Below are positions 1 to 9,582 of a stretch of 64,000 nucleotides of DNA, piece after piece (position 1 is the stretch's first letter; the number at the start of each line of letters is the position of its first letter). Below the pieces are notes generated by a model. It ran no database searches. It was not told where the DNA came from and saw only the letters and a program-made list of their open reading frames with translations. Source of the DNA: Bacillus atrophaeus (lineage in GTDB: Bacteria; Bacillota; Bacilli; Bacillales; Bacillaceae); contig NZ_LSBB01000018.1 of NCBI RefSeq assembly GCF_001584335.1, positions 1 through 64,000 on the forward strand, read 5' to 3'. Both the position numbers and the translations under genes were made by a program.

Positions 1-400
1 GCGGAAGAGGCCACGCCGTCAGTGCCGGAAGCAGAGCTGCGCCAAGAGGCCGAAGCAGAAAAGCAAGCAGGAGAAATCACTGCCGCGCCGCCAGAAACAG
101 TACTGCGTCAAGAGACTGAAGAAACAGCGGAAATGAGTGCAGCAGAAGAGGCCGCGCCGCCGGTGCCAGAAACAGCACTGCGCCAAGAACCGGAGGAAAA
201 AGCTGAAGAGAAGGCTGCGGAAGTTTACTCATCGCCGCTCCCTGAGACTGTACTGCGTCAAGAGGCGGAAGAAGAAGCAAGTATAGCGAAAATTTCTGCC
301 CCGCCGCTGCCTGAGGCTGCGCTGCGCCAAGAATCGAAAGAAGAAGCGGAAGCTGCTGCCCCGCCGGCTTCTGAGCCAGTGCTTCACCAAGAGGAAAAGA
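1..400 (+). repeat. Degenerate tandem repeats coding for PExxLRQE units in SpoVID
   Basis: Five copies of PE(A/T)xLRQE (PEAELRQE, PETVLRQE, PETALRQE, PETVLRQE, PEAALRQE) and a sixth weaker one (EPVLHQE) recur every 21-25 residues, about 63-75 bp. They are separated by Glu/Ala-rich linkers that usually end in APP or SPLP. The array is cut by the window edge, so more copies may lie upstream. Confidence 0.85.
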
Positions 401-1068
401 AGGAGTTTGAACCGCTTCTGCGCGTCGGTACGAAAAAACGTTCGGAGGAAAAGACAGATTCGGAATGTGAACCTAGTCTGCATGCCGAACAGGAACCATC
501 TGATGAAGCGGGTGAGAATAGCTTTGCGGAAAATCAGTCATTGACTGAAGAGCCTGAGGCAGACCTGACACCTGCTTATCGCGCATTTTTACCTGAACAT
601 GAACCAGAGGAACACTCACTCTACTCAGCGCCTAAGCTATTAGAGGAGAGTGAGGAAGAACGAGAGGAAGCCGGTTTTGAAATCGAAGTGAGAAAAACAT
701 CATCAGCTGAAAAGGCCGATGAAGAGTTCCATCCTGAATTTTCCTTTCAGCTGTCCCATACGCCAGAATCGGGAAGTAAAGAACCGGCGGCTCATACAAA
801 AAGAGCGCCAACAGCTGAAACGGAGGAACCGCAAGCTAGAGAAAATAATAATTCTCTCTATTTAACAAAACTTTTCACAAGAGAAGAAGAAGAGTTTTCA
901 AGAATGAAAATATGCATTGTTCAGCAGCAGGATACGATTGACCGTGTGTGTGAACGGTATGATATCAGTTCACAGCAGCTGATCAGAATGAATGCTTTAT
1001 CATTGGATGCAGAATTAGAAGAAGGGCAGATTCTCTATATACCGGAATACAACAACAGCCATGCATAA
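1..1068 (+). CDS. spoVID: SpoVID spore coat morphogenetic protein, 5'-truncated
   Basis: The reading frame is open from the first base, so the N-terminal part lies outside the window. What is visible is a very acidic, Glu/Ala/Pro-rich region with repeated PExxLRQE units, then a C-terminal LysM domain (roughly the last 54 residues, starting MKICIVQQQDTIDRVC). SpoVID makes the coat encase the forespore and recruits SafA; its LysM and adjacent region are known to contact spore components. Identity rests on the acidic repeats plus terminal LysM and on ysxE and valS immediately downstream, the B. subtilis order. Its partner safA is 25 kb away in this window. The repeat-rich middle evolves fast, so length comparison with B. 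subtilis is not informative. Confidence 0.93.
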   Translation, partial: AEEATPSVPEAELRQEAEAEKQAGEITAAPPETVLRQETEETAEMSAAEEAAPPVPETALRQEPEEKAEEKAAEVYSSPLPETVLRQEAEEEASIAKISAPPLPEAALRQESKEEAEAAAPPASEPVLHQEEKKEFEPLLRVGTKKRSEEKTDSECEPSLHAEQEPSDEAGENSFAENQSLTEEPEADLTPAYRAFLPEHEPEEHSLYSAPKLLEESEEEREEAGFEIEVRKTSSAEKADEEFHPEFSFQLSHTPESGSKEPAAHTKRAPTAETEEPQARENNNSLYLTKLFTREEEEFSRMKICIVQQQDTIDRVCERYDISSQQLIRMNALSLDAELEEGQILYIPEYNNSHA

Positions 1069-1087
1069 ATCCGAGTGATTTGAAAAT

Positions 1088-2128
1088 GTGGTGAATGGAA
1101 TGGAAGATGTCCAAACGGTTCTTGCGGAATATGGGCTGACAGCGGAATTTATAGAACCTGTCAGTCCGCGTGTATGTAAAGTGTATACAAATTACGGCAT
1201 TTTTGCACTGAAACAGCTTGATGTGAAACGGAGCAGGCTTTTTACAGATCAAATGCTGGCGCTGGAGGAAAAAGGTTTTCGTTCTTTTGTGCCTATATAC
1301 AGAACGAATTCGGGTGAATTTTTTTCAGGCGGAATGCAGACTCGGAATGCTTATTATTATTTGATGCCTTGGCTTCAATATGACCAAGCGGAAGAACGGG
1401 ATCAAAAGCATGAATATCTGTTTAAAGAAACTGCGCGACTTCATGAGAGGACTGTGCAGGAAATCAAAATCAGCAGCGAGGATATTAGACGCCATTATGA
1501 GAACACGAAGAAAAAGTGGGAGAATGAAAAGCTAAGTTATGAGCAGTTTGTAGATCAGGCAGAAAAAGAATGGTACCTTTCACCGTTTGAACTGCAGGCT
1601 GTCACATGTTTTTCCGAAACGATCTCTGCTGTGGATTTTGCGATTGACCGGCTTGGAGACTGGTACGAAGCCATGAAGGAAAAGAGTGATTACAGAATTG
1701 TCATGAATCATGGGAGCCTGTCAATCCATCATTTTTTGTATAACGATGCGGGATCAGGTTTTTTTACAAATTTCGAGAAAGCCTCTGTCGGTCCGCCTCA
1801 AAATGATTTAATCGGCTTTTATGCGAGAACGTTCAGAAGCTATCCTAAATCTTGTCCGGAGTGTCTTGACTGGTTTTATACGTATCATAAAGCTTTTCCT
1901 CTATATGAATCGGAAAACAGCCTTTTTCTCAGTTATATGGCTTACCCCGCTGCTTTATATAAAGTGCTGAACCGTTACCAAACCAATCAAAGGCTTCATG
2001 AAAAAGAGGAATGCGCCCATTTGCTGAGGGCTTATTGGCAGATGAAAAATACGGAACCCTTTGTTATGAAAGTTCATCAGATTGAACAAGAGAAAAAATT
2101 TCAAACTGAAAACGGGTCTGCGTCTTAA
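1088..2128 (+). CDS. ysxE: YsxE, CotS-family kinase-like spore coat protein
   Basis: The protein has about 346 residues and follows spoVID by 19 bp, as in B. subtilis, where YsxE is a spore coat protein of the CotS/YutH family with a degenerate aminoglycoside-phosphotransferase/kinase fold. Supporting sequence is [12 protein letters not shown] (an ATP-lysine-like strand near residue 40) and the later segment [14 protein letters not shown], which sits where the catalytic loop H-x-D would be but reads HGSLSIHH. Catalysis is therefore doubtful. Two starts are possible: GTG at 1088 or ATG at 1100, the latter 5 bp after GGTGA. The gene is probably co-transcribed with spoVID in the mother cell, and a strong terminator overlaps its last codons. 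Confidence 0.88.
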   Translation: MVNGMEDVQTVLAEYGLTAEFIEPVSPRVCKVYTNYGIFALKQLDVKRSRLFTDQMLALEEKGFRSFVPIYRTNSGEFFSGGMQTRNAYYYLMPWLQYDQAEERDQKHEYLFKETARLHERTVQEIKISSEDIRRHYENTKKKWENEKLSYEQFVDQAEKEWYLSPFELQAVTCFSETISAVDFAIDRLGDWYEAMKEKSDYRIVMNHGSLSIHHFLYNDAGSGFFTNFEKASVGPPQNDLIGFYARTFRSYPKSCPECLDWFYTYHKAFPLYESENSLFLSYMAYPAALYKVLNRYQTNQRLHEKEECAHLLRAYWQMKNTEPFVMKVHQIEQEKKFQTENGSAS

Positions 2129-2145
2129 TGGCGCGGACCCGTTTT
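2109..2145. terminator. Bidirectional terminator between ysxE and yszA
   Basis: A 14-bp stem (AAAACGGGTCTGCG pairing with CGCGGACCCGTTTT, one G-U) is flanked by A and T runs. It overlaps the ysxE stop codon and serves both converging genes. Confidence 0.85.
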
Positions 2146-2147
2146 GA

Positions 2148-2339
2148 TTACAGCCATTCCAAATGAAACGCGCAGGCGAAAAATATTAATATCCCGAGCA
2201 GCAAAACATCAAATGTTGTCGGAAAGATGATAGTCCTGATAGCTTGAAAGACTGCTATCGGAATAATGACTTGCGCGGAGGCGTGACGTATCTGTCTAAC
2301 CCACGGAGGCAACGAATAAGAGTTGATTTTTTTTCTCAC
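2148..2339 (-). CDS. yszA: YszA-like small membrane protein
   Basis: This is a 63-residue protein starting at GTG (2339) with the strong SD AAGAGGGGG six bases upstream; the ATG at 2366 has no SD. The N-terminus is basic (MRKKINSYSLPPWVRQIR) and is followed by two hydrophobic stretches (around residues 21-35 and 40-62) ending FFACAFHLEWL. It lies convergent to ysxE, where B. subtilis carries yszA, whose function is unknown. The symbol is assigned by position and by my memory of the protein, not by a search. Confidence 0.72.
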   Translation of the reverse strand: MRKKINSYSLPPWVRQIRHASAQVIIPIAVFQAIRTIIFPTTFDVLLLGILIFFACAFHLEWL

Positions 2340-2439
2340 AATGCATCCCCCTCTTCGTATATGCAAGCATCATATGTAAACTTGGGCGATGGGTGCATGC
2401 CCATTTTTGTATAGGCAGCCGGGTTTTTGGAAAAGATGA

Positions 2440-2469
2440 TTGACGAATAGAAAACACTTTTACTATAAT
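2440..2469 (+). promoter_or_regulatory. SigA promoter of the valS T-box transcript
   Basis: TTGACG (2440-2445), an 18-bp spacer, then a perfect TATAAT (2464-2469). It lies just upstream of the T-box leader. Confidence 0.8.
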
Positions 2470-2475
2470 AAAGAG

Positions 2476-2747
2476 CATAAATGAAGTATATAACGAGCTG
2501 ATATATACACCTGCTTGGAACGGGAAGAGTACAAAAAAGACGCATGCAGAGAGAGAAGCCGCTTGCTGAAAGGCTTCTTATGACAGTCTTATTGGAAGGT
2601 CGCCCGGGAGCAAAATTTCTTGAACTCGAGTAGAGAAATTCGGGGCGCACCCGTTATCCGTTTAAGTGCATGAACGTATTGTTCATGAAAAAAGGTGGTA
2701 CCGCGAAAGAGCTTTTCGTCCTTTACAGGGATGAAGGGCTCTTTTTT
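2476..2747 (+). ncRNA. T-box riboswitch upstream of valS
   Basis: This is a leader of about 270 nt. The conserved T-box core AAAGGTGGTACCGCG lies at 2691-2705, with the tRNA-acceptor-pairing bulge TGGT at 2696-2699. A terminator stem (AAAGAGC ... GCTCTTT) with a T run follows at 2706-2747. T-box leaders read uncharged tRNA; placement before valS implies tRNA-Val. The region from 2500 to 2610 should hold Stem I. I did not assign the specifier codon with certainty. Confidence 0.92.
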
Positions 2748-2785
2748 AGTTGCTCAGCCATTTCTAAACATGCTGGAGGGTTACG

Positions 2786-5428
2786 ATGGAAACGAATGAA
2801 CAAACAATGCCGACGAAATATGATCCGGCGGCAGTTGAAAAGGACAGATATGACTTTTGGTTAAAGGGAAAATTCTTTGAAGCCAAAAACGATGAAACAA
2901 AAGAGCCTTACTCTGTGGTTATCCCGCCGCCAAACGTAACAGGCCGGCTTCACTTGGGCCATGCGTGGGATACGACGCTGCAGGACATTGTGACACGGAT
3001 GAAACGGATGCAGGGCTATGACGTTCTGTGGCTTCCGGGGATGGATCATGCCGGGATCGCCACTCAGGCTAAGGTTGAGGCAAAACTGCGTGAAGAGGGC
3101 ACAAGCCGCTATGATTTAGGCCGTGAGAAATTCCTTGAAGAAACGTGGAAGTGGAAAGAAGAGTACGCTGAATTCATCCGCAGCCAGTGGGCGAAAATGG
3201 GTCTTGGCCTTGATTATTCACGTGAGCGCTTTACGCTAGATGAAGGCTTAAATAAAGCTGTGCGAGAAGTATTTGTGAAGCTTTATGAAAAAGGCTTGAT
3301 CTACAGAGGGGAATACATCATCAACTGGGACCCTGCGACAAAGACTGCGCTATCCGATATTGAAGTCATTTACAAAGACGTTCAAGGCGCTTTCTATCAT
3401 ATGAGCTATCCGCTGTCTGACGGATCAGGAACAATTGAAATCGCCACAACCCGCCCTGAAACGATGCTTGGCGATACGGCAGTGGCGGTCCACCCTGAAG
3501 ATGAGCGCTACAAACATCTTATCGGGAAAACGGTCATTCTGCCGATCACAAACCGAGAAATTCCGATCGTCGGAGATGATTATGTCGATATGGACTTTGG
3601 TTCAGGCGCCGTTAAAATCACGCCTGCGCATGATCCGAATGATTTCGAACTTGGAAATCGTCACAATTTAGAACGGATTCTTGTTATGAATGAAGACGGC
3701 ACGATGAACGAAAACGCTTTACAATATAACGGCATGGACCGTTTCGATTGCCGCAAAACGCTTGTTAAGGACTTGCAGGAGGCCGGCGTCCTCTTTAAAA
3801 TCGAGGACCATATGCATTCTGTGGGACATAGTGAACGAAGCGGCGCATGTGTCGAGCCATACCTATCAACCCAATGGTTTGTAAATATGCAGCCCCTTGC
3901 CGATGCAGCCATTAACTTGCAGGAAAAAGAAGAAAAAGTGAACTTTGTTCCTGACCGCTTTGAAAAAACGTACTTGCACTGGATGGAAAATATCCGCGAT
4001 TGGTGCATATCCCGACAATTATGGTGGGGACACCGCATTCCAGCTTGGTATCATAAAGAAACCGGAGAAGTGTACGTCGGTCTGGAAGCGCCGAAAGACA
4101 GCGAAAATTGGGAGCAGGACAATGATGTGCTTGATACGTGGTTCAGCTCAGCGCTTTGGCCGTTCTCGACAATGGGCTGGCCTGATATCACTGCGGAAGA
4201 CTTCAAACGATATTACCCGACGGACGTTCTTGTGACAGGGTACGATATCATTTTCTTCTGGGTGTCCCGTATGATCTTCCAAGGAATTGAATTTACTGGG
4301 GAGCGTCCGTTTAAAGATGTCTTAATTCACGGTTTAATCCGAGATGAACAAGGCAGAAAAATGAGTAAATCGCTTGGCAACGGTGTCGATCCGATGGATG
4401 TCATTGATCAATACGGCGCTGATTCACTGCGTTATTTCTTAGCGACCGGAAGTTCACCGGGCCAGGATCTTCGTTTCAGCTATGAAAAAGTGGAATCAAC
4501 ATGGAATTTCGCCAATAAAATTTGGAACGCCTCCCGTTTTGCTTTAATGAACATGGATGGCATGACTTACGATGAGCTTGATCTATCTGGCGAAAAAACT
4601 GTGGCAGATAAATGGATATTAACGCGTTTGAATGAAACGATCGAGAGCGTGACTCAACTCGCTGATAAATATGAATTCGGTGAAGTCGGCCGCCATTTGT
4701 ACAACTTCATATGGGACGACTTCTGCGATTGGTACATTGAAATGGCGAAGCTTCCGCTGTACGGTGAAGATGAAGCGGCTAAGAAGACAACCCGTTCCAT
4801 CCTTGCTTATGTGCTGGATCAGACGATGCGTCTGCTTCACCCGTTTATGCCGTTTTTAACGGAGGAAATTTGGCAGCACCTTCCTCACGAAGGGGAATCC
4901 ATTACAGTCAGCGCATGGCCTGTTTCAGTACCGGAGCATACCGACACAGAAGCGGCAGCGGATATGAAACTTCTCGTAGAGCTTATCCGTTCTGTGCGTA
5001 ATATCAGAAGCGAAGTCAATACGCCGATGAGCAAGCAGGTCGAACTGTATATTAAAACAAGCACAGAAGAAATCGCAGCACGCCTTGAAGCGAATCGCTC
5101 ATACGTTGAGCGTTTTACGAATCCGAGCATGCTGAAAATCGGCACTGATATCGAGTTTGCCGATAAAGCAATGACAGCTGTAGTGACTGGTGCAGAGGTC
5201 ATTCTCCCGTTAGAAGGGCTGATTAACATAGATGAAGAAATCGCCCGTCTGCAAAAGGAATTCGATAAGCTGACAAAAGAAGTCGAACGTGTCCAAAAGA
5301 AACTTGGAAATGAAGGCTTTATCAAAAAAGCTCCTGCACACGTCATTGAAGAAGAACGTGAAAAAGAAAAAGATTATGTGACAAAACGCGATGCTGTTCA
5401 AGCAAGAATGGCTGAGCTGAAAGGCTGA
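2786..5428 (+). CDS. valS: Valyl-tRNA synthetase
   Basis: This 880-residue class I aminoacyl-tRNA synthetase charges tRNA-Val. The HIGH motif appears as HLGH at residues 56-59 after PPPNVTGRL, and KMSKS lies near residue 525 ([10 protein letters not shown]). Between them is the large CP1 editing domain with the [14 protein letters not shown] signature. The C-terminus carries the coiled-coil arm typical of ValRS ([19 protein letters not shown]). ATG at 2786 follows GGAGGG with 6 bp. Expression is controlled by the T-box leader. Length matches the B. subtilis enzyme. Confidence 0.98.
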   Translation: METNEQTMPTKYDPAAVEKDRYDFWLKGKFFEAKNDETKEPYSVVIPPPNVTGRLHLGHAWDTTLQDIVTRMKRMQGYDVLWLPGMDHAGIATQAKVEAKLREEGTSRYDLGREKFLEETWKWKEEYAEFIRSQWAKMGLGLDYSRERFTLDEGLNKAVREVFVKLYEKGLIYRGEYIINWDPATKTALSDIEVIYKDVQGAFYHMSYPLSDGSGTIEIATTRPETMLGDTAVAVHPEDERYKHLIGKTVILPITNREIPIVGDDYVDMDFGSGAVKITPAHDPNDFELGNRHNLERILVMNEDGTMNENALQYNGMDRFDCRKTLVKDLQEAGVLFKIEDHMHSVGHSERSGACVEPYLSTQWFVNMQPLADAAINLQEKEEKVNFVPDRFEKTYLHWMENIRDWCISRQLWWGHRIPAWYHKETGEVYVGLEAPKDSENWEQDNDVLDTWFSSALWPFSTMGWPDITAEDFKRYYPTDVLVTGYDIIFFWVSRMIFQGIEFTGERPFKDVLIHGLIRDEQGRKMSKSLGNGVDPMDVIDQYGADSLRYFLATGSSPGQDLRFSYEKVESTWNFANKIWNASRFALMNMDGMTYDELDLSGEKTVADKWILTRLNETIESVTQLADKYEFGEVGRHLYNFIWDDFCDWYIEMAKLPLYGEDEAAKKTTRSILAYVLDQTMRLLHPFMPFLTEEIWQHLPHEGESITVSAWPVSVPEHTDTEAAADMKLLVELIRSVRNIRSEVNTPMSKQVELYIKTSTEEIAARLEANRSYVERFTNPSMLKIGTDIEFADKAMTAVVTGAEVILPLEGLINIDEEIARLQKEFDKLTKEVERVQKKLGNEGFIKKAPAHVIEEEREKEKDYVTKRDAVQARMAELKG

Positions 5429-5438
5429 TAAAAGCCGG

Positions 5439-5460
5439 GGCGGTTTCTTCGGAAGCCGCC
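5439..5460 (+). other. Hairpin between valS and folC
   Basis: GGCGGTTTC pairs with GGAAGCCGCC (one G-U) around a short loop. No T run follows, so it is more likely an intercistronic or weak attenuating stem than a full terminator. Confidence 0.45.
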
Positions 5461-5485
5461 TTGTCCTATAAAAGAGGGGATTTAA

Positions 5486-6781
5486 GTGTTTACTACCTAT
5501 GAGGAAGCGATAAGCTGGATTCACGGGCGCCTGAAATTCGGCGTGAAGCCCGGAATTGAGCGAATGAAACGGCTGATGAAGGGCCTGGAGCATCCTGAAA
5601 AAAAGATCCGCGCTCTGCATGTGGCGGGGACAAATGGAAAAGGGTCCACCGTGGCGTTTATCCGTTCATTTTTACAGGAAGCAGGCTATTCAGTCGGAAC
5701 TTTTACATCACCGTTTATCATCACATTTAATGAACGGATCAGTGTGAACGGCTCACCGATTTCCGACGGGGAATGGACCATGCTTGTCAATGAAATAAAA
5801 CCCCTTGTCGATGGGCTTGACCAAACAGAACTTGGGCCTCCGACAGAATTTGAAATCATTACGGCCTGTGCGTTCCTATATTTTGCAAATCACAGCTCTG
5901 TTGATTTCGTTATTTTTGAAACCGGGCTGGGGGGAAGATACGACTCCACGAACATTGTCGAGCCGATTTTAACTGCTATTACGAGCATCGGTCATGACCA
6001 TATGAATATTTTAGGAAACTCTATAGAAGAAATCGCCGGCGAAAAAGCGGGGATTATTAAAGCAGGAATTCCGATCATTACAGCCGTTGCGCAGCGGGAA
6101 GCCTTGCGGGTGATCCAAGACGAAGCCGCTGAAAAATCAGCCCCGTTTCAGTCTTTGCATGAGACTTGCACTCTTTTTGACGAAGAAGCATTGTCTTCAG
6201 GCGAACGCTTTTCATTGAAGACCGGCGAAAAGCTGTATGAAGAGATGCAGACATCCTTAATCGGGACACATCAAAGACAAAACGCCTCTTTAGCGATATT
6301 GGCTGCTGAGTGGCTTAACAGACAAAAACAGGCCGGCATCAGTGATGCAGCATTGCGGCAAGGATTAAAGAAAGCAGCATGGCCGGGAAGATTTGAGCTC
6401 GTGAAGGAAAATCCTCCTGTGTACCTGGACGGCGCACATAACAAAGAGGGCATCGATAAACTGATTGAGACGGTTAAACAGCGGTTTGGCGATAAAAAGG
6501 TAAACATCGTATTCAGTGCTTTAAAGGATAAGCCTTATTACGAAATGATCAAAGCTATGGAAGAGATTGCCCATTCCATCCATTTTGCGTCCTTTGATTT
6601 TCCGCGGGCATCCCTTGCCAAAGACCTTTATGATGCAAGCGATATATGTAATAAAACCTGGGATGAGGATCCTGACCATGTGATCAAATGGATAGATAGC
6701 AAAAAAGATTCAAATGAAATTGTCATTGTCACCGGTTCCTTGTATTTTATCTCTGACATTAGGAAAAGAATAATATCATAG
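5486..6781 (+). CDS. folC: Folylpolyglutamate synthase
   Basis: This 431-residue Mur-ligase-family enzyme adds glutamates to folates with ATP, retaining them in the cytoplasm. The P-loop is GTNGKGS at residues 48-54, and further ligase signatures are TGLGGRYDSTN and SIGHDHMNILG. The start is GTG at 5486 after AAGAGGGGA. It follows valS directly and precedes the competence gene comC, the order known in B. subtilis. Length agrees with the family. Confidence 0.97.
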   Translation: MFTTYEEAISWIHGRLKFGVKPGIERMKRLMKGLEHPEKKIRALHVAGTNGKGSTVAFIRSFLQEAGYSVGTFTSPFIITFNERISVNGSPISDGEWTMLVNEIKPLVDGLDQTELGPPTEFEIITACAFLYFANHSSVDFVIFETGLGGRYDSTNIVEPILTAITSIGHDHMNILGNSIEEIAGEKAGIIKAGIPIITAVAQREALRVIQDEAAEKSAPFQSLHETCTLFDEEALSSGERFSLKTGEKLYEEMQTSLIGTHQRQNASLAILAAEWLNRQKQAGISDAALRQGLKKAAWPGRFELVKENPPVYLDGAHNKEGIDKLIETVKQRFGDKKVNIVFSALKDKPYYEMIKAMEEIAHSIHFASFDFPRASLAKDLYDASDICNKTWDEDPDHVIKWIDSKKDSNEIVIVTGSLYFISDIRKRIIS

Positions 6782-6795
6782 CGGTTATTCTTATG

Positions 6796-6840
6796 AACCG
6801 GCAGAACAGACAGGCCATCTGTCTATTTTGCCGGTTTTTT
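6796..6840 (+). terminator. Terminator downstream of folC
   Basis: AACCGGCA pairs with TGCCGGTT, with an inner ACAGACAGG/CTGTCT arm, and TTTTTT follows. Confidence 0.8.
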
Positions 6841-6847
6841 CATGGTG

Positions 6848-6885
6848 AAAATCTCATTTTGTACATGAAGGGTAAAGTGGCTTTC
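6848..6885 (+). promoter_or_regulatory. Candidate ComK-binding AT-boxes upstream of comC
   Basis: A perfect AT-box (AAAA-N5-TTTT) occupies 6848-6860. A degenerate partner (TAAA-N5-TTTC) lies at 6873-6885, just before a TACAAT -10-like hexamer. comC is a ComK target in B. subtilis. The spacing between the two boxes is not one of the canonical values, so the second box is uncertain. Confidence 0.5.
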
Positions 6886-6934
6886 TGTGCTACAATCCAC
6901 ACCAGAACTAAAGACAGAAAAGGTGTGTTGTTTG

Positions 6935-7681
6935 ATGGTTTTTGTCATGTTTATCCTCGGTCTCATCTTCGGGTCCTTTTTCTATGCGGCAGGCTGCCGT
7001 ATCCCCTTACAAATCTCCATTATAAAACCGCGCTCATCCTGTTCATTCTGCCGCCATCCGTTGTCTTATGCTGAATTAATCCCGGTTTTCTCTTTCTTTC
7101 TGCAAAAAGGCAGATGTAAAAGCTGTGCACAAAAACTGTCGCTGATGTATCCGGCCGCAGAGCTTTGGACAGCAGGTTTGTTTACGGCAGCTTATCTGCG
7201 TTTCGGTTTATCCGGGGAACTTTTTGTCGCGCTGCTGCTCATATCCTTGCTGAGCATTATCGTGGCATCAGATATTCACTATATGCTGATCCCTGACAGT
7301 GTGCTGATGTTTTTTCTCCCTTTTTTGATAGCAGGAAGAATGATTGCACCGCTTCCTGCTTGGTATGATAGTTTATCAGGAGCCGCAGCCGGTTTTTTCA
7401 TGCTGGTCTTGATTGCCGTACTCAGTAAAGGAGGAATCGGGGGCGGCGATATTAAGCTATTTGCCGTTTTGGGTATCGCGCTTGGTGTTAAAATGCTGAT
7501 CGCAGCCTTTGTCCTTGCTGTCTTTATAGGTATGCTGTACGGCGCATGCGGCACGCTGTCAGGAACGCTCGATCGAAAACAGCCGATCCCCTTCGCCCCT
7601 GCGATAGCTGCCGGAAGCTTGGTAAGTTATTTGTACGGTGAAGAAATATTATCACTCTATGTCAAAATCGCCATGTACTGA
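6935..7681 (+). CDS. comC: ComC prepilin peptidase
   Basis: This 248-residue integral membrane aspartyl peptidase cleaves and N-methylates the ComG pseudopilins needed for DNA uptake. Visible features are two zinc-type CxxC pairs after TM1 (SCSFC and RCKSC) and the two catalytic aspartates, in SDIHYMLIP and GGGDIKLF. About eight hydrophobic segments are predictable. The frame extends upstream to 6887, but ATG 6935 has an AAAGGTG SD and gives exactly the B. subtilis length. Confidence 0.95.
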   Translation: MVFVMFILGLIFGSFFYAAGCRIPLQISIIKPRSSCSFCRHPLSYAELIPVFSFFLQKGRCKSCAQKLSLMYPAAELWTAGLFTAAYLRFGLSGELFVALLLISLLSIIVASDIHYMLIPDSVLMFFLPFLIAGRMIAPLPAWYDSLSGAAAGFFMLVLIAVLSKGGIGGGDIKLFAVLGIALGVKMLIAAFVLAVFIGMLYGACGTLSGTLDRKQPIPFAPAIAAGSLVSYLYGEEILSLYVKIAMY

Positions 7682-7814
7682 CCCCGCTGAAAAATTTGAC
7701 GAACGGTTTTTGGACAAGGCGACAAAAGTCTTGTTCTTTTTTTTTTCGCCTATGCTAAAGTGTGAAGCATGAAAAGTCCATAGAACGGTCAAAGAAAGCG
7801 AGGGGGAAGTGAAA

Positions 7815-8831
7815 ATGAAAAAACGGAAAAGAAAAAAAAACGGAAAAGCTTCAGAAAAAGCCCTTAAGGTGACGATTAACGGAAAAGAAGAAACCGTGTT
7901 TGAAGATGATCATTCAGAAGAAAAGCAGGACAAATCCGTAACTTTTTCTAATTGGGAGGAAAGAAGAAAGGCAGAACAAGAGATCGCGGCTTCCAAAGAA
8001 GAGACATCAAAGATTGACGAAGATGAATTCAACTGGGATTCTCAAGAGGATGAAGTGTTTAAAGAAGACCCAAAAGTCGTTCCGCCGTATAAAAAGAAGA
8101 AAAAAGCAGGGGCTCCCTTGCAATCTAAAAAGAAAACAGGACCGGGAAAGCCTGTGAAAAGACTGGTCACAACCGTCGCGTTTGCAGCGGTGTTAGGAAC
8201 AGGGCTGGGTCTTTTTGCTTTAAATCTTTCTGGAAATAAAGAAGCGTCGGCACCCGCGTCGGCAAGCCAAGGTTCACAAGGACAAACAGCGAAGGCAGGA
8301 GATGCGGCGGCAGATAGTCAAACTGACAGCGGTACAGGGAAAACGGGCCAGGCGGACGGTACATACAAAACATATGCTGTGCAAGCGGGTAAATTCTCTT
8401 CTGAAACAGGGGCCAAAACGTTAGCCAAGCAGCTGACCGAAAAAGGGTACTCAGCCGTTTCTTTATCAAAAGATGACGGGTATACCTATGTGATAGCCGG
8501 TCTAGCAGCGGAAAAAGATATATCGCAAAAATTAGGACAATCGTTAATTGATAATGATTTTGAAGCATGGGGAGGAAAAGAACTGTCCTTGTCCATAGAT
8601 CAGGATATGACAGATTCCTTCAAGGAAACATCAGAACTCTCAGCGAAAGCCATTATCGGCAGTGAAGTGCCAAAATCGAGTGTAGAGAAAATAGAAAAAT
8701 CGCTCAGCAAAACAGATGCGGGTAAAACAGAACAAAAAGAAGCGATCCTTCAGGCTTTAAAGGAATTAGAAGACCCAAGTGCGGAATCCGGCTGGAAAGC
8801 CCAGCAGCTTTTGTTGGGATTAATCAAATAA
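7815..8831 (+). CDS. spoIIB: SpoIIB, SPOR-domain protein of septal peptidoglycan degradation
   Basis: This 338-residue bitopic membrane protein assists SpoIIM/D/P recruitment and engulfment. It has a highly charged cytoplasmic N-terminus (KKRKRKKNGKASEK, then Glu/Asp-rich), one TM segment at about residues 116-138 (LVTTVAFAAVLGTGLG), an Ala/Ser/Gln linker, and an extracellular SPOR domain beginning KTYAVQAGKFSSETGAK, which binds denuded glycan. ATG 7815 is chosen because GTG 7809 abuts the AGGGGGA SD. The gene sits between comC and maf as in B. subtilis. Confidence 0.93.
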   Translation: MKKRKRKKNGKASEKALKVTINGKEETVFEDDHSEEKQDKSVTFSNWEERRKAEQEIAASKEETSKIDEDEFNWDSQEDEVFKEDPKVVPPYKKKKKAGAPLQSKKKTGPGKPVKRLVTTVAFAAVLGTGLGLFALNLSGNKEASAPASASQGSQGQTAKAGDAAADSQTDSGTGKTGQADGTYKTYAVQAGKFSSETGAKTLAKQLTEKGYSAVSLSKDDGYTYVIAGLAAEKDISQKLGQSLIDNDFEAWGGKELSLSIDQDMTDSFKETSELSAKAIIGSEVPKSSVEKIEKSLSKTDAGKTEQKEAILQALKELEDPSAESGWKAQQLLLGLIK

Positions 8832-8977
8832 ATGAATGCCAGAGCTGCGTCCTTGTGACGGGCTTTTTTCATTTTGTCATGAAAAAGTTATTTTTCTGAA
8901 ATTGTGGTTAACTCTATCATTTGGTAGTATAAACAAGTATCTTTTTTTCTTAAGCAAACCCTGAAAGGATGACTATC

Positions 8978-9547
8978 ATGACAAAGCGGCTTATTCTGGC
9001 ATCACAATCTCCGCGAAGAAAAGAACTCCTCAATCTTCTCCAGCTGCCCTACAGCATTATCGTCAGCCAAGTGGAGGAAAAATTAAACCGAAACCTTTCA
9101 CCGGAAGAAAACGTCCAATGGTTGGCAAAACAAAAAGCTGAAGCTGTAGCTAAGGATTATCCGGATGCTGTCGTTATCGGCGCCGACACGATTGTCTGCC
9201 TGGACGGCGAGTGCCTCGGCAAACCTCAAGATAAAGAAGATGCGGCGGATATGCTGCGGAGGCTTTCGGGCCGAAACCATGTTGTATTGACAGCCGTCAG
9301 CATCCAATCCCATGATCACAGTGAAACTTTCTATGAAACAACTGAAGTAACGTTCTGGCCGCTTAGCGAAGAGGACATATGGACTTATATTGAAACGAAA
9401 GAACCGATGGATAAAGCAGGTGCGTACGGCATTCAAGGAAAAGGCGCGCTTTTTGTAAAAAAAATAGACGGGGATTATTATTCAGTCGTAGGGCTTCCAA
9501 TATCGAAAACGATGAGGGTCCTGAAAGATTTTGATATAGAGGCCTGA
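8978..9547 (+). CDS. maf: Maf-family nucleotide pyrophosphatase / septum inhibitor
   Basis: This 189-residue protein has the Maf signature [14 protein letters not shown] at its N-terminus, plus [17 protein letters not shown] and [17 protein letters not shown]. Maf proteins hydrolyse dTTP/UTP and modified nucleotides; B. subtilis Maf is also linked to septum arrest in competent cells. ATG 8978 lies 8 bp after AAAGGA; the in-frame ATG 8969 overlaps that SD. Length equals the B. subtilis protein. It precedes radC and the mre-min cluster. Confidence 0.96.
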   Translation: MTKRLILASQSPRRKELLNLLQLPYSIIVSQVEEKLNRNLSPEENVQWLAKQKAEAVAKDYPDAVVIGADTIVCLDGECLGKPQDKEDAADMLRRLSGRNHVVLTAVSIQSHDHSETFYETTEVTFWPLSEEDIWTYIETKEPMDKAGAYGIQGKGALFVKKIDGDYYSVVGLPISKTMRVLKDFDIEA

Positions 9548-9582
9548 TTATCAAAACGAGAAGGGGAAGACAAAGGGGGGGC

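Noticed and set aside
2296-2650. Minus-strand frames of 60-104 residues over the valS leader
   Set aside because: They cover the promoter and T-box structure and have no family resemblance.
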